Assembly (NCBI GenBank): GCA_903923915.1
Contig: CAIXZI010000656.1
Location: forward strand, 1 to 12,965
Origin: an uncultured Bacteroidota bacterium
Lineage (GTDB): Bacteria; Bacteroidota; Bacteroidia; B-17B0; Aurantibacillaceae
Reading direction: 5' to 3'
Length of the DNA: 12,965 bases
Both the position numbers and the translations under genes were made by a program. Numbering within the stretch: the first letter of the stretch is position 1; every line of letters begins with the position of its first letter. Shown piece after piece: positions 7,102 to 12,863 of the stretch. The notes beneath the pieces are model-generated. The model was given only the letters and a program-made list of their open reading frames with translations, did no database searches and had not been told where the DNA came from.

Positions 7102-8079
7102 ATGCTTAACATCGTTTTATTTGGCCCTCCGGGCGCAGGCAAAGGCACACAATCAAAAAAATTGTGCGATAAGTACCAGTTAATTCACCTATCAACAGGA
7201 GATTTGTTGCGTGATGAGATTAGTCGTGCTACCCAACTGGGTATGCAAGCTAAATCCTTAATGGATAAAGGCGAACTTGTTAGCGATGAAGTTGTAATTG
7301 GTATGATTGATTCTAAATTAAATGCTAATCCGCAATCAAAAGGCTTTATTTTTGATGGCTTTCCGCGTACACAAGCACAGGCAAAAGCTTTAGATGAATT
7401 ATTAGAAAAAAAGAAAGCGCCCATTAGTATGATGGTGGCTTTAGAAGTTAACGATGAAGAATTGTTGCATCGCTTATTATTACGTGGTGCCGATTCTGGC
7501 AGGGCTGATGACAGAGATGAGAATGTAATTCGTCGTAGAATATTTAATTACAACAACCAAACTGCACCATTAAAAAAATATTATTCTGAACAAAAGAAGT
7601 TTCATTCGGTTTACGGAATGGGCAGTATTGATGATATTTTTGAATTGTTAGTTGCCACTATTGACAATAAAACTCAGGCAAAAAAACCATATTACGATGG
7701 AATGGTAACCGTTGCGGATATTAGTGTTGAAGACGAACCTGCCAAACATTTAAAAGACAATAACCAAGCTATTAAAGCAAAACCGGCTGTTGTTGCTAAA
7801 AAGAAAACAGTTGCAAAACCAGCCAAAAAAGCAGCTCCTGTAAAAAAGAAAGCTATTGCTAAAAAAGTTGCAAAACCGGCAGCGAAAAAAGCTAAAGTTG
7901 TAAAGAAAAAGGCTGCTCCTAAAAAGAAAGCGATTGTAAAAAAATCAGCGAAAAAAGCACCTGTAAAAAAGGCGGCAAAAAAAGTAATAAAAAAAGCAAA
8001 AGCGGTTAAAAAATCGCCGGCAAAGAAAAAATCTGTTGCTAAAAAAACAATCAAAAAATCTTCTAAAAAGAAGAAATAA
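7102..8079 (+). CDS. adk: Adenylate kinase with a lysine/alanine-rich histone-H1-like C-terminal extension
   Basis: 325 aa, against about 190 for the short-LID adenylate kinases of this phylum. Residues 1 to about 190 form a complete kinase: P-loop GPPGAGKGT (8-16), STGDLLR (31-37), DGFPRT (85-90), GRADD (133-137) and RRRIFNYNNQTAPLKKYY (144-161). It catalyses ATP + AMP to 2 ADP. A linker (about 190-223) leads to a tail at 224-325 of repeated KKA, AKK, KPA and VKKK units; I count 47 Lys in residues 221-325 and no Asp or Glu from 224 on. Such tails resemble histone H1 C-termini and bacterial H1-like proteins and would bind DNA, RNA or polyphosphate; this is inference. The tail is in the same uninterrupted frame and ends 15 bases before obg. 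M201 could be an internal start, but nothing shows that it is used. Confidence 0.93.
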   Translation: MLNIVLFGPPGAGKGTQSKKLCDKYQLIHLSTGDLLRDEISRATQLGMQAKSLMDKGELVSDEVVIGMIDSKLNANPQSKGFIFDGFPRTQAQAKALDELLEKKKAPISMMVALEVNDEELLHRLLLRGADSGRADDRDENVIRRRIFNYNNQTAPLKKYYSEQKKFHSVYGMGSIDDIFELLVATIDNKTQAKKPYYDGMVTVADISVEDEPAKHLKDNNQAIKAKPAVVAKKKTVAKPAKKAAPVKKKAIAKKVAKPAAKKAKVVKKKAAPKKKAIVKKSAKKAPVKKAAKKVIKKAKAVKKSPAKKKSVAKKTIKKSSKKKK

Positions 8080-8094
8080 AACGCTCTCACTTCC

Positions 8095-9111
8095 GTGGAT
8101 AAAAACTTTATTGATTATGTAAAAATATGCTGCAGAAGCGGCAAAGGCGGCGCTGGCTCTATCCATTTCCATCGTGATAAACTTACCTCAAAAGGTGGGC
8201 CTGATGGTGGTGATGGTGGTCGTGGTGGCCATATTATTTTGCGTGGTAATAAACAATTATGGACTCTTCTGCATTTAAAATACCGTAAACACATTATTGC
8301 TAAAGAAGGTGATAATGGTGGTAGTGCATTACGCAGCGGCAAACAAGGAGAAGATGAAATTTTGGAAGTGCCTTTAGGAACCATAGCACGTGATGTTGAA
8401 AGTGGAAGATTAGAATGTGAGATTACCGAAGACGGACAAGAAATTATATTAGTACCCGGTGGACGTGGTGGACAAGGAAACCATCATTTTAAAAGCCCCA
8501 CACGCCAAACACCACACTTTGCTCAACCCGGCGAAGATGGCAAAGACGAGTGGAAAGTGCTTGAGCTAAAAGTGCTTGCCGATATTGGCTTGGTAGGTTT
8601 TCCAAATGCAGGTAAATCTACTTTGCTTTCTAAAGTTAGTGCTGCAAAACCCGAAATTGGAAATTACCCTTTTACCACGCTTGTACCAAACTTGGGCATT
8701 GTAAAATATCGCGATTATAAATCGTTTATTATTGCCGATATACCCGGTATTATTGAGGGAGCGCACGAAGGTAAAGGACTTGGTTTACGTTTTTTACGTC
8801 ATATTGAAAGAAACTCCGCCTTGCTATTCTTAGTTTCTGCTGATGCCGATGATATTGTTGCCGAATATAAAGTTTTACTGAACGAATTAAAGCAATATAA
8901 CCCCGATTTGCTTGATAAACAACGTGTTTTAGCCATTTCAAAATCTGATTTATTGGATGATGAACTTGAAAAAGATATCACCGCCGATCTAAAAAAACGC
9001 TTAACGGGTAAAAATAAAATTGAGTTTATATTTTTCTCTTCGCACAACGAAAAGAATTTGATGGAACTTAAAGATTTACTGTGGCGTAAAATGAATGAGC
9101 ATACTTTTTAA
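8095..9111 (+). CDS. obg: Obg-family GTPase (CgtA/ObgE)
   Basis: 338 aa, translated from GTG at 8095, which gives the conserved N-terminus [20 protein letters not shown] directly. Residues 1 to about 159 are the glycine-rich Obg fold ([12 protein letters not shown], 34-45). The G domain has G1 GFPNAGKST (168-176), the switch region YPFTT (191-195), G3 DIPG (215-218), G4 SKSD (282-285) in place of NKxD, and a weak G5 around FFSSH (313-317). No C-terminal OCT domain follows, as is usual in Bacteroidota. Obg GTPases act in late 50S ribosomal subunit assembly and stress response. The gene lies 15 bases after adk. Its stop codon directly abuts the MITE-like repeat at 9112, with no separate terminator seen. 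Confidence 0.95.
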   Translation: MDKNFIDYVKICCRSGKGGAGSIHFHRDKLTSKGGPDGGDGGRGGHIILRGNKQLWTLLHLKYRKHIIAKEGDNGGSALRSGKQGEDEILEVPLGTIARDVESGRLECEITEDGQEIILVPGGRGGQGNHHFKSPTRQTPHFAQPGEDGKDEWKVLELKVLADIGLVGFPNAGKSTLLSKVSAAKPEIGNYPFTTLVPNLGIVKYRDYKSFIIADIPGIIEGAHEGKGLGLRFLRHIERNSALLFLVSADADDIVAEYKVLLNELKQYNPDLLDKQRVLAISKSDLLDDELEKDITADLKKRLTGKNKIEFIFFSSHNEKNLMELKDLLWRKMNEHTF

Positions 9112-9235
9112 TTGGGCGTTCCGCTAAAGCGGCGGGCTTTTCGCGCTGCATGGTAGCTTGCTACAAATGCTTTAGCATTCAGCGAATCCAACTAAAAACT
9201 AAACGATGAGCTAACCCCTAACGCAAATACAACAT
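9112..9235 (+). repeat. MITE-like structured repeat, copy 2
   Basis: It starts TTGGGCGTT immediately after the obg stop and ends CCCTAACGCAAATACAACAT, abutting the SDR fragment at 9236. Inside are CCGC-TAAA-GCGG (9121-9132), then CGGGCTTT, then CGCTG (9144-9148) pairing with CAGCG (9180-9184) around two hairpins: GTAGC/GCTAC (9153-9164) and AATGC/GCATT (9166-9179). Outer GCGTT (9116-9120) and AACGC (9220-9224) could close the whole as a multi-branched fold. Compared with copy 1, the stem sequences differ but the pairing is kept. As RNA it could also act as the obg 3' end. Confidence 0.75.
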
Positions 9236-9288
9236 CTAATAAGGCGATTGCTTTTTCAAAATTTTATAAAGCATCTTCGGGAAAAATC
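9236..9288 (-). pseudogene. Duplicated 3' end of the SDR gene (53 bp), attachment-site-like scar
   Basis: These 53 bases match 11128-11180, the last codons and stop of the intact SDR gene, in the same orientation at 51 of 53 positions. Read on the minus strand they encode FFPKMLYKILKKQSPY and a stop. The two differences (9275, 9278) are both third-codon-position changes that keep Lys and Pro. The match stops abruptly at 9289, where the hairpin-repeat region begins. Direct repeats of a gene's 3' end on both sides of a 1.9-kb accessory segment resemble the attL/attR pair of an element integrated at a gene end, or a homologous exchange with a diverged allele. Confidence 0.8.
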
Positions 9289-9292
9289 ACAG

Positions 9293-9319
9293 TTCCGCTG
9301 CATTTGCAATGCTGCGGAA
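9293..9319 (+). repeat. REP-like hairpin, left copy
   Basis: A 27-base near-palindrome: TTCCGC, a T-T mismatch, GCATT, loop TGC, AATGC, T, GCGGAA. A hairpin with a stem mismatch is typical of REP sequences recognised by RAYT transposases. An inverted copy lies after the RAYT gene (9955) and a third at 11047. It is followed directly by a second inverted repeat, AAAGTATAAT (9318-9327) with ATTATACTTT (9346-9355), just ahead of the transposase. Confidence 0.85.
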
Positions 9320-9378
9320 AGTATAATTGTAATTTAGCATTAAATATTATACTTTAGCTTATATCAAGTATAAGGTTA

Positions 9379-9948
9379 ATGAAACAAGGCGAAAAGCAAA
9401 ATATAAAAACAAATAAAGCGTATTATTTAACTTTAACCGTTGTAAATTGGATTGATGTATTTACAAGAAAAAATCATCGCGATGCCATTATTGAATCCTT
9501 AAAATATTGTCAAAAAGAAAAAGGCTTGGTAATATTTGCTTATTGTATTATGAGTAATCATTTACACATGATAGTAAACACAAACGAACCATTTTTATTG
9601 AAAGATACTATTAGAGATTTTAAGAAATTTACTTCAAAAAAGATAATTGAACAAATTGAAAACGAACCAGAAAGTAGAAGAGAATGGATGCTAAAGTTAT
9701 TTGAGGAAGAGGCCGAACCAAGTAAACGCCACAAATATTATAAGTTTTGGCAAGAAGGTAATCATGCCATAGAATTATTTAGTGAAAAATTTGTTTGGGA
9801 TAAGATAAACTATATTCATACTAATCCTGTGGAGGCAGGATTAGTAAAACAAGCTCATGAATGGGTTTATTCATCAGCAAGTAATTATAAAGAAATAGAA
9901 AGTATTATTGAAGTTGAAAGGTTGCATCAAAGATTAATAACATTTTAA
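9379..9948 (+). CDS. REP-associated tyrosine transposase (RAYT, Y1/IS200-like HUH family)
   Basis: 189 aa, apparently intact. The HUH metal-binding motif is H61-L-H63 in the typical context AYCIMSNHLHMIV (54-66). The conserved C-terminal block KINYIHTNPVEAGLV (142-156) carries Y145, which aligns with the catalytic Tyr of E. coli TnpA-REP (the YIxxNP motif), followed by EWVYSSASNY (161-170). The family nicks and rejoins single-stranded DNA at REP hairpins. Here inverted copies of one hairpin lie 60 bases before the start and 7 bases after the stop, and another copy about 1.1 kb away, which supports the assignment. The gene is AT-rich like its surroundings. The frame immediately after its stop stays open into the XRE remnant. 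Confidence 0.9.
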   Translation: MKQGEKQNIKTNKAYYLTLTVVNWIDVFTRKNHRDAIIESLKYCQKEKGLVIFAYCIMSNHLHMIVNTNEPFLLKDTIRDFKKFTSKKIIEQIENEPESRREWMLKLFEEEAEPSKRHKYYKFWQEGNHAIELFSEKFVWDKINYIHTNPVEAGLVKQAHEWVYSSASNYKEIESIIEVERLHQRLITF

Positions 9949-9954
9949 AATAAG

Positions 9955-9985
9955 TTCCGCAGCATTGCAAATGCAGCGGAGCGGG
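9955..9985 (-). repeat. REP-like hairpin, right copy (inverted)
   Basis: The reverse complement of the left copy over the 26-base core 9955-9980. Its 31 bases 9955-9985 (ending GCGGG) are the exact reverse complement of the third copy at 11047-11077. It starts 7 bases after the RAYT stop codon, so the transposase is bracketed by two oppositely oriented hairpins, as in BIME arrangements. Confidence 0.85.
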
Positions 9986-9999
9986 GGGTTTACTGCAAG

Positions 10000-10137
10000 T
10001 TGCTCGTGGAGGGTGCACTGGATATTGATGTACGAACTATTAAAAATATCGAAGCTGGCGACTATAATCCAACCTTAGTAATAGTTATTGGGCTTGCTAA
10101 AGCCTTTAAAATTGAGGTAGCCGAATTGTTTCAGTAA
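10000..10137 (+). pseudogene. XRE/Cro-CI helix-turn-helix regulator, N-terminus missing
   Basis: The frame ending at TAA 10135-10137 encodes DIDVRTIKNIEAGDYNPTL and then a helix ending KIEVAELFQ. This matches the recognition helix and last two helices of a Cro/CI-type HTH domain (pattern TIxxIExGxxNPTL, then IAKALxVxxxELF). The first helices and any ATG are absent; the preceding sequence is the right hairpin copy. The frame is the same as that of the RAYT and has no stop between the RAYT stop (9946-9948) and this one, but no plausible start. Probably a decayed regulator; a read-through extension of the transposase is a remote alternative. Confidence 0.7.
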
Positions 10138-10141
10138 TAAA

Positions 10142-10167
10142 AAAAGCGAAGCTCACACCTCGCTTTT
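10142..10167. terminator. Bidirectional-type hairpin after the XRE remnant
   Basis: AAAAGCGA (10142-10149) pairs perfectly with TCGCTTTT (10160-10167) over a 10-base loop, 4 bases after the XRE stop. It has an A-run before and a short T-run after the stem, so it could end transcripts on either strand. The GC content of the stem is low, so efficiency is uncertain. Confidence 0.55.
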
Positions 10168-10187
10168 AAATCATCTTTTTTAGCATC

Positions 10188-10361
10188 CTAACATCCCAAA
10201 GTTTTACCCACGCTTACAAAAGGTTTATCCGTTTGCAATCTTTCTAATTTTTTAGATTTTAGAAAAGTTGCGAAGGGAGGGTGCAGCTCACGATAGTGAT
10301 GGTCTATCGTATCATGTCCCTTTTCCAAATGTTTTAACTCTAAATGTATTATTTTTAACAT
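10188..10361 (-). other. 57-codon open frame overlapping the DUF922 3' end, unassigned
   Basis: From ATG 10361 a frame shifted relative to DUF922 stays open to TAG at 10190-10188. Its second half reads as protein-like sequence, with HYRELHPPFATFLKSKK and LQTDKPFVSVGKTLGC. No separate ribosome site is seen and its first 16 codons lie inside DUF922, so it may be a repeat element that happens to be open, or the remnant of another gene joined here. Two hairpins lie inside: 10235-10271 (13-bp imperfect stem) and ACGATAG/CTATCGT at 10290-10310 just after the DUF922 stop. I do not recognise a family. This accounts for the gene-free part of 9949-10311. Confidence 0.3.
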
Positions 10362-10917
10362 AGTCATCTAAAGCATTTAATTCTTTTTGAATTTTTATTT
10401 CCCACTCTATTTGTTTATTGAAGTTATTATGAAAATCAGTTTCAGAATCATACAGCTCTTGGTATGTTATGCATTGTTGATTTATTACTTCAACGATTTT
10501 GTCTATTTTCAAAGAAAGTCGATGTCTAAAAAATTTCTTAGAATTTATAATTTTTTTCAACCGTCTTGCATAAATTTCTTCTATATCAAAGTGTCCTTGC
10601 TCGTGTGATAACCCAGTTGTTTTGTATTTGACCCATGAAGCATTCTTATCAAAATACGAATATATCTCAATATCATACCTCTCCGCATCATAATTATATT
10701 TTAAATTACAATAAATACCAACATAAGATTTTGCACCAACAGAACGAGACCGCTTCCCTTTGCCTTGCACATATATTGGGTTACCTTTAAAATCATCCCA
10801 ACTTAATTTTATATCTTTTGACCAAATAATTTTATTATCATCTTGAAAACCCATCAATGAAAATAAGACGTAGAATAAAAAAAACTTTTTTAATATTTTA
10901 AATTTCTTTAGCAGCAT
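10312..10917 (-). CDS. DUF922-family putative secreted zinc peptidase
   Basis: 201 aa. The N-terminus has lysines followed by a hydrophobic run (FFLFYVLFSLMG, about 12-23), a likely signal peptide, so the protein is exported. The family's tryptophan-rich start IIWSKDIKLSWDDFKG (30-45) is present. LSHEQGHFDIEEIYARRL (103-120) carries the zinc-protease HExxH signature (H105, E106, H109) with E113/E114 available as a further ligand. The rest is charged and helical, with no other domain. Substrate unknown. It follows a 34-codon ORF with only a second TAA between them (TAATAAATG), so the two are probably coupled. It lies in the accessory segment between hairpin copies. Confidence 0.8.
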   Translation of the reverse strand: MLLKKFKILKKFFLFYVLFSLMGFQDDNKIIWSKDIKLSWDDFKGNPIYVQGKGKRSRSVGAKSYVGIYCNLKYNYDAERYDIEIYSYFDKNASWVKYKTTGLSHEQGHFDIEEIYARRLKKIINSKKFFRHRLSLKIDKIVEVINQQCITYQELYDSETDFHNNFNKQIEWEIKIQKELNALDDYVKNNTFRVKTFGKGT

Positions 10918-10920
10918 TTA

Positions 10921-11025
10921 TTATTCTTCTTTTTCTTCAGATTTAGGTGGTTCTGGTTCTGTCGTTTTACCAGTTATAGTTATAGTACCACGTTTCATTT
11001 TTGATGGGTCAGACTTCGTGCTCAT
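10921..11025 (-). CDS. Small 34-aa hypothetical protein coupled to DUF922
   Basis: ATG at 11025 is preceded by AAGGAG at 11042-11037, 11 bases away, a good ribosome site. The peptide starts MSTKSDPSKMKRGTITITGK, basic and threonine-rich, and ends in a proline/glutamate-rich stretch (TEPEPP, then EEKEE). It has no cysteine, signal peptide or membrane segment. It ends TAA TAA three bases before the DUF922 ATG. The 31-bp hairpin repeat ends up only 21 bases upstream of its ATG. I do not recognise a family. Confidence 0.55.
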   Translation of the reverse strand: MSTKSDPSKMKRGTITITGKTTEPEPPKSEEKEE

Positions 11026-11046
11026 ATAAAGTTGTTCTCCTTCTCT

Positions 11047-11077
11047 CCCGCTCCGCTGCATTTGCAATGCTGCGGAA
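11047..11077 (+). repeat. REP-like hairpin, third copy
   Basis: The same near-palindrome as at 9293 in the same orientation, and the exact reverse complement of 9955-9985 over 31 bases including the CCCGC flank. It lies between the SDR stop and the 34-aa ORF, so it will be in the leader of the small ORF/DUF922 message if transcription starts upstream. The 50 bases from here to the SDR stop (11078-11127) are AT-rich with nothing else recognised. Confidence 0.85.
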
Positions 11078-11127
11078 TTATTATTTAACACATAATTAAT
11101 CTTTGTTTTATTTTCATATACTGTTTA

Positions 11128-11922
11128 CTAATAAGGCGATTGCTTTTTCAAAATTTTATAAAGCATTTTTGGGAAAAATCGTTTTATATAAACAGTAAGT
11201 ATTTCTTTTCTACCAATTAAAATTTCTTGCTTATTTTTTTCTATAGCAGATAGAATTTTTTTAGCACACTCTTCTGCAGTCATAGCATCAACATGGCTTT
11301 CATCCATCTTGGCATGTTTGCTTCCATCAGCTAAAATGGCATTGTTAGAAATATTGGTTTGTATTTTACCCGGACAAACCATTAATACTTTAATGTTATT
11401 TTTTTCAACTTCTAACCGCAAAGATTCAAAGTAGCCATGCAAGGCATGTTTAGCGGCAGAGTATGTAGAACGTAAATAAAAACCAAACTTACCGGCAATG
11501 CTACTAACAACGGTTATTTGTCCGCTTTGTTGTTTAACCATAATGGACAAAACCGCTTTAGCAAGTGCAACTTGTGCAAAATAATTTATCTCAAATAAAT
11601 TTCGTTCGGTGGCTTTTGTGGTAGCAATAGCTTCCGCCCGCTGACTCATTCCACCGTTATTAATTAAAATATCTATCCGATTAAATTTTTGAATAATTTG
11701 CTGCACATAGCTATCAGCAAGGCTTGTATCAGCTAAATCAAACGGAATTATTAAATAATTTTCTTTACTGAGGTTTGCTTTTTTGGCAACAGCTTGCAAG
11801 GTGTTTTCATTTCGTGCAGACAAAATAAGTTTCGCGCCTTGCTTAGCAAGCGCAAAAACTAAAGCCTCTCCAATTCCTGAAGAGGCTCCTGTTATCCAAA
11901 CTACTTTTTGGTTAAAATACAT
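11128..11922 (-). CDS. Short-chain dehydrogenase/reductase (DHRS7-like)
   Basis: 264 aa classical SDR. The NAD(P)-binding TGASSGIG is at 11-18, the structural NNGG (88-91, NNAG variant) follows ILI, and the catalytic set is S141 in VVSSIAG and Y154-x3-K158 in YSAAKHA. CPGKIQT (183-189) is the usual PG motif region. The C-terminal tail (about 240-264, hydrophobic and basic) resembles DHRS7-type membrane-associated members. It reduces or oxidises a hydroxyl/carbonyl group; the substrate cannot be told. It lies 21 bases after the glycogen-synthase-like gene on the same strand. Its last 53 bases are duplicated at 9236-9288. Confidence 0.9.
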   Translation of the reverse strand: MYFNQKVVWITGASSGIGEALVFALAKQGAKLILSARNENTLQAVAKKANLSKENYLIIPFDLADTSLADSYVQQIIQKFNRIDILINNGGMSQRAEAIATTKATERNLFEINYFAQVALAKAVLSIMVKQQSGQITVVSSIAGKFGFYLRSTYSAAKHALHGYFESLRLEVEKNNIKVLMVCPGKIQTNISNNAILADGSKHAKMDESHVDAMTAEECAKKILSAIEKNKQEILIGRKEILTVYIKRFFPKMLYKILKKQSPY

Positions 11923-11943
11923 ATATCACTTAACTCAAAAGGC

Positions 11944-12777
11944 TTACTCAGTAAGCTCTTCAACACCTTCTAAAACAGTATCATAAAACTCGTTATAAGC
12001 TTGTATGTACTCTGTTTCATTTTTATAAGTCAGTAATAATTTACCCGATTTTTTTGCGTGCTTAACTAAATCTGCATGTACGTTTTCGCTTCCTAAAATT
12101 ATTCCATCGCTATTATCAATGGCTAATTTACAAACGTTAATATACGTTGGATCAGCTACTTGTTTTACATCTTTTGCTGTAATACCATCAAACACCAATT
12201 TATTAGCTACTCCTTTATCTAAAGTGCCTGTAAATTCATCCTGTTCGTATAAAGAGAATACCACTTTAGTATCGGCAAACATGGGGTTATCATTAAATGC
12301 TTTTTTAATAAATAAAGGCATGAAACCTGTAAACCAACCCTGACAATGGATAATATCCGGCTGCCAGCCCAATTTTTTAATGGTTTCTATTACACCACGA
12401 ACAAAGAAGATTGCTCTTTCATCATTATCATCAAATTGTTTGCCTTTTTCGTCTTTTAAAACGTGTTTACGGCTAAAGAAATCATCATTATCAATAAAAT
12501 ACACCTGCATACGTGCAGATTGAATAGAAGCCACCTTAATAATTAATGGATGATCGCTATCGCTTATAATAAGGTTCATACCACTTAAACGAATTACTTC
12601 GTGTAGTGAGTGACGACGCTCGTTAATATTACCATATCTTGGCATAAAAACACGTATTTCCTTGCCTTTCTCTTGAATGGCTTGCGGTAAATGGCGCGAA
12701 GTTTTACTGATATGAGTTTCCTCCAGGTAAGGGAAAATCTCTTGCGATACGAAAAGAACTTTAGCTTTTTTCTTCAT
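11944..12777 (-). CDS. Glycogen/starch-synthase N-terminal-domain protein (GT5-like, half length)
   Basis: 277 aa, about half of a true glycogen synthase (about 480). KVLFVSQEIFPYLEE (6-20), VFMPRYG (43-49), and DIIHCQGWFTGFMP (141-154) match the GT5 N-terminal Rossmann domain. The ADP-glucose-binding KxGGL motif expected near residue 15-30 is replaced by THISKTSRHLP, and the C-terminal catalytic half is absent with a normal stop, so ordinary glycogen synthesis is unlikely. From memory, the same short form often lies next to panC in Bacteroidota, which argues for a conserved function rather than decay. It is divergent from panC and followed by the SDR gene. It has a well-matched Bacteroidota promoter upstream. 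Confidence 0.8.
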   Translation of the reverse strand: MKKKAKVLFVSQEIFPYLEETHISKTSRHLPQAIQEKGKEIRVFMPRYGNINERRHSLHEVIRLSGMNLIISDSDHPLIIKVASIQSARMQVYFIDNDDFFSRKHVLKDEKGKQFDDNDERAIFFVRGVIETIKKLGWQPDIIHCQGWFTGFMPLFIKKAFNDNPMFADTKVVFSLYEQDEFTGTLDKGVANKLVFDGITAKDVKQVADPTYINVCKLAIDNSDGIILGSENVHADLVKHAKKSGKLLLTYKNETEYIQAYNEFYDTVLEGVEELTE

Positions 12778-12802
12778 AAATAGTGTTTATGTTGATGTTA
12801 TA

Positions 12803-12834
12803 CAAAATTAAGAAAAAAAAATCCAATTTTCAAA
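12803..12834 (-). promoter_or_regulatory. Bacteroidota-type promoter for the glycogen-synthase-like gene
   Basis: On the minus strand TTTG (12834-12831), exactly 20 bases, then TAATTTTG (12810-12803) matches the TTTG-N19/20-TAnnTTTG consensus. Transcription would begin near 12797, about 20 bases ahead of ATG 12777. On the plus strand a TAGATTTG at 12844-12851 could serve panC, but it has no -33 box and would leave an extremely short leader. Confidence 0.65.
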
Positions 12835-12863
12835 GTCTTATCATAGATTTGTTGCTTTTTAAG

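Larger units (their letters stand above)
9998..10285 (+). repeat. Imperfect 20-bp direct repeats flanking the XRE remnant
   Basis: AGTTGC-N4-GGAGGGTGCA occurs at 9998-10017 and 10266-10285, 16 of 20 bases shared, same orientation, 268 bp apart. They bracket the XRE remnant, the hairpin at 10142-10167 and part of an open minus-strand frame. This suggests a further repeat family or duplication scar nested in the accessory segment. Confidence 0.5.
9236..11180. mobile_element. Accessory segment between two copies of the SDR 3' end (possible island remnant)
   Basis: The 53-bp direct repeats at 9236-9288 and 11128-11180 are 1892 bp apart. Between them lie only accessory items: a RAYT, hairpin repeats, an XRE remnant, unassigned repeats, and a DUF922 gene with a small ORF. 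No integrase or recombinase of its own is present, so if this was an integrated element it is now a remnant. The flanking genes (obg on one side, SDR on the other) are intact. Confidence 0.4.

Noticed and set aside
6906..7148. 80-codon minus-strand ORF across the hpt-adk junction
   Set aside because: Antisense to two well-supported genes, with no independent evidence.
7771..8079. Adk tail as a separate gene joined by a frameshift or sequencing error
   Set aside because: The frame is continuous from the kinase through a linker into the tail, with no stop or second start of its own, and codons are consistent throughout.
7692..8090. 132-codon open frame opposite the lysine-rich tail of adk
   Set aside because: It is the mirror of AAA/AAG and GCA/GCT codons and reads as low-complexity Phe/Ala/Leu; no start context and fully inside adk.
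9293..9985. Classical IS200/IS605 insertion sequence
   Set aside because: The protein has RAYT-type motifs (YIxxNP block) and the ends are inverted copies of one REP-like hairpin, also found separately at 11047, rather than distinct left and right ends.
9998..10285. CRISPR-like repeat array
   Set aside because: Only two imperfect 20-mers, far apart, with unrelated sequence between; no regular spacers and no cas genes.
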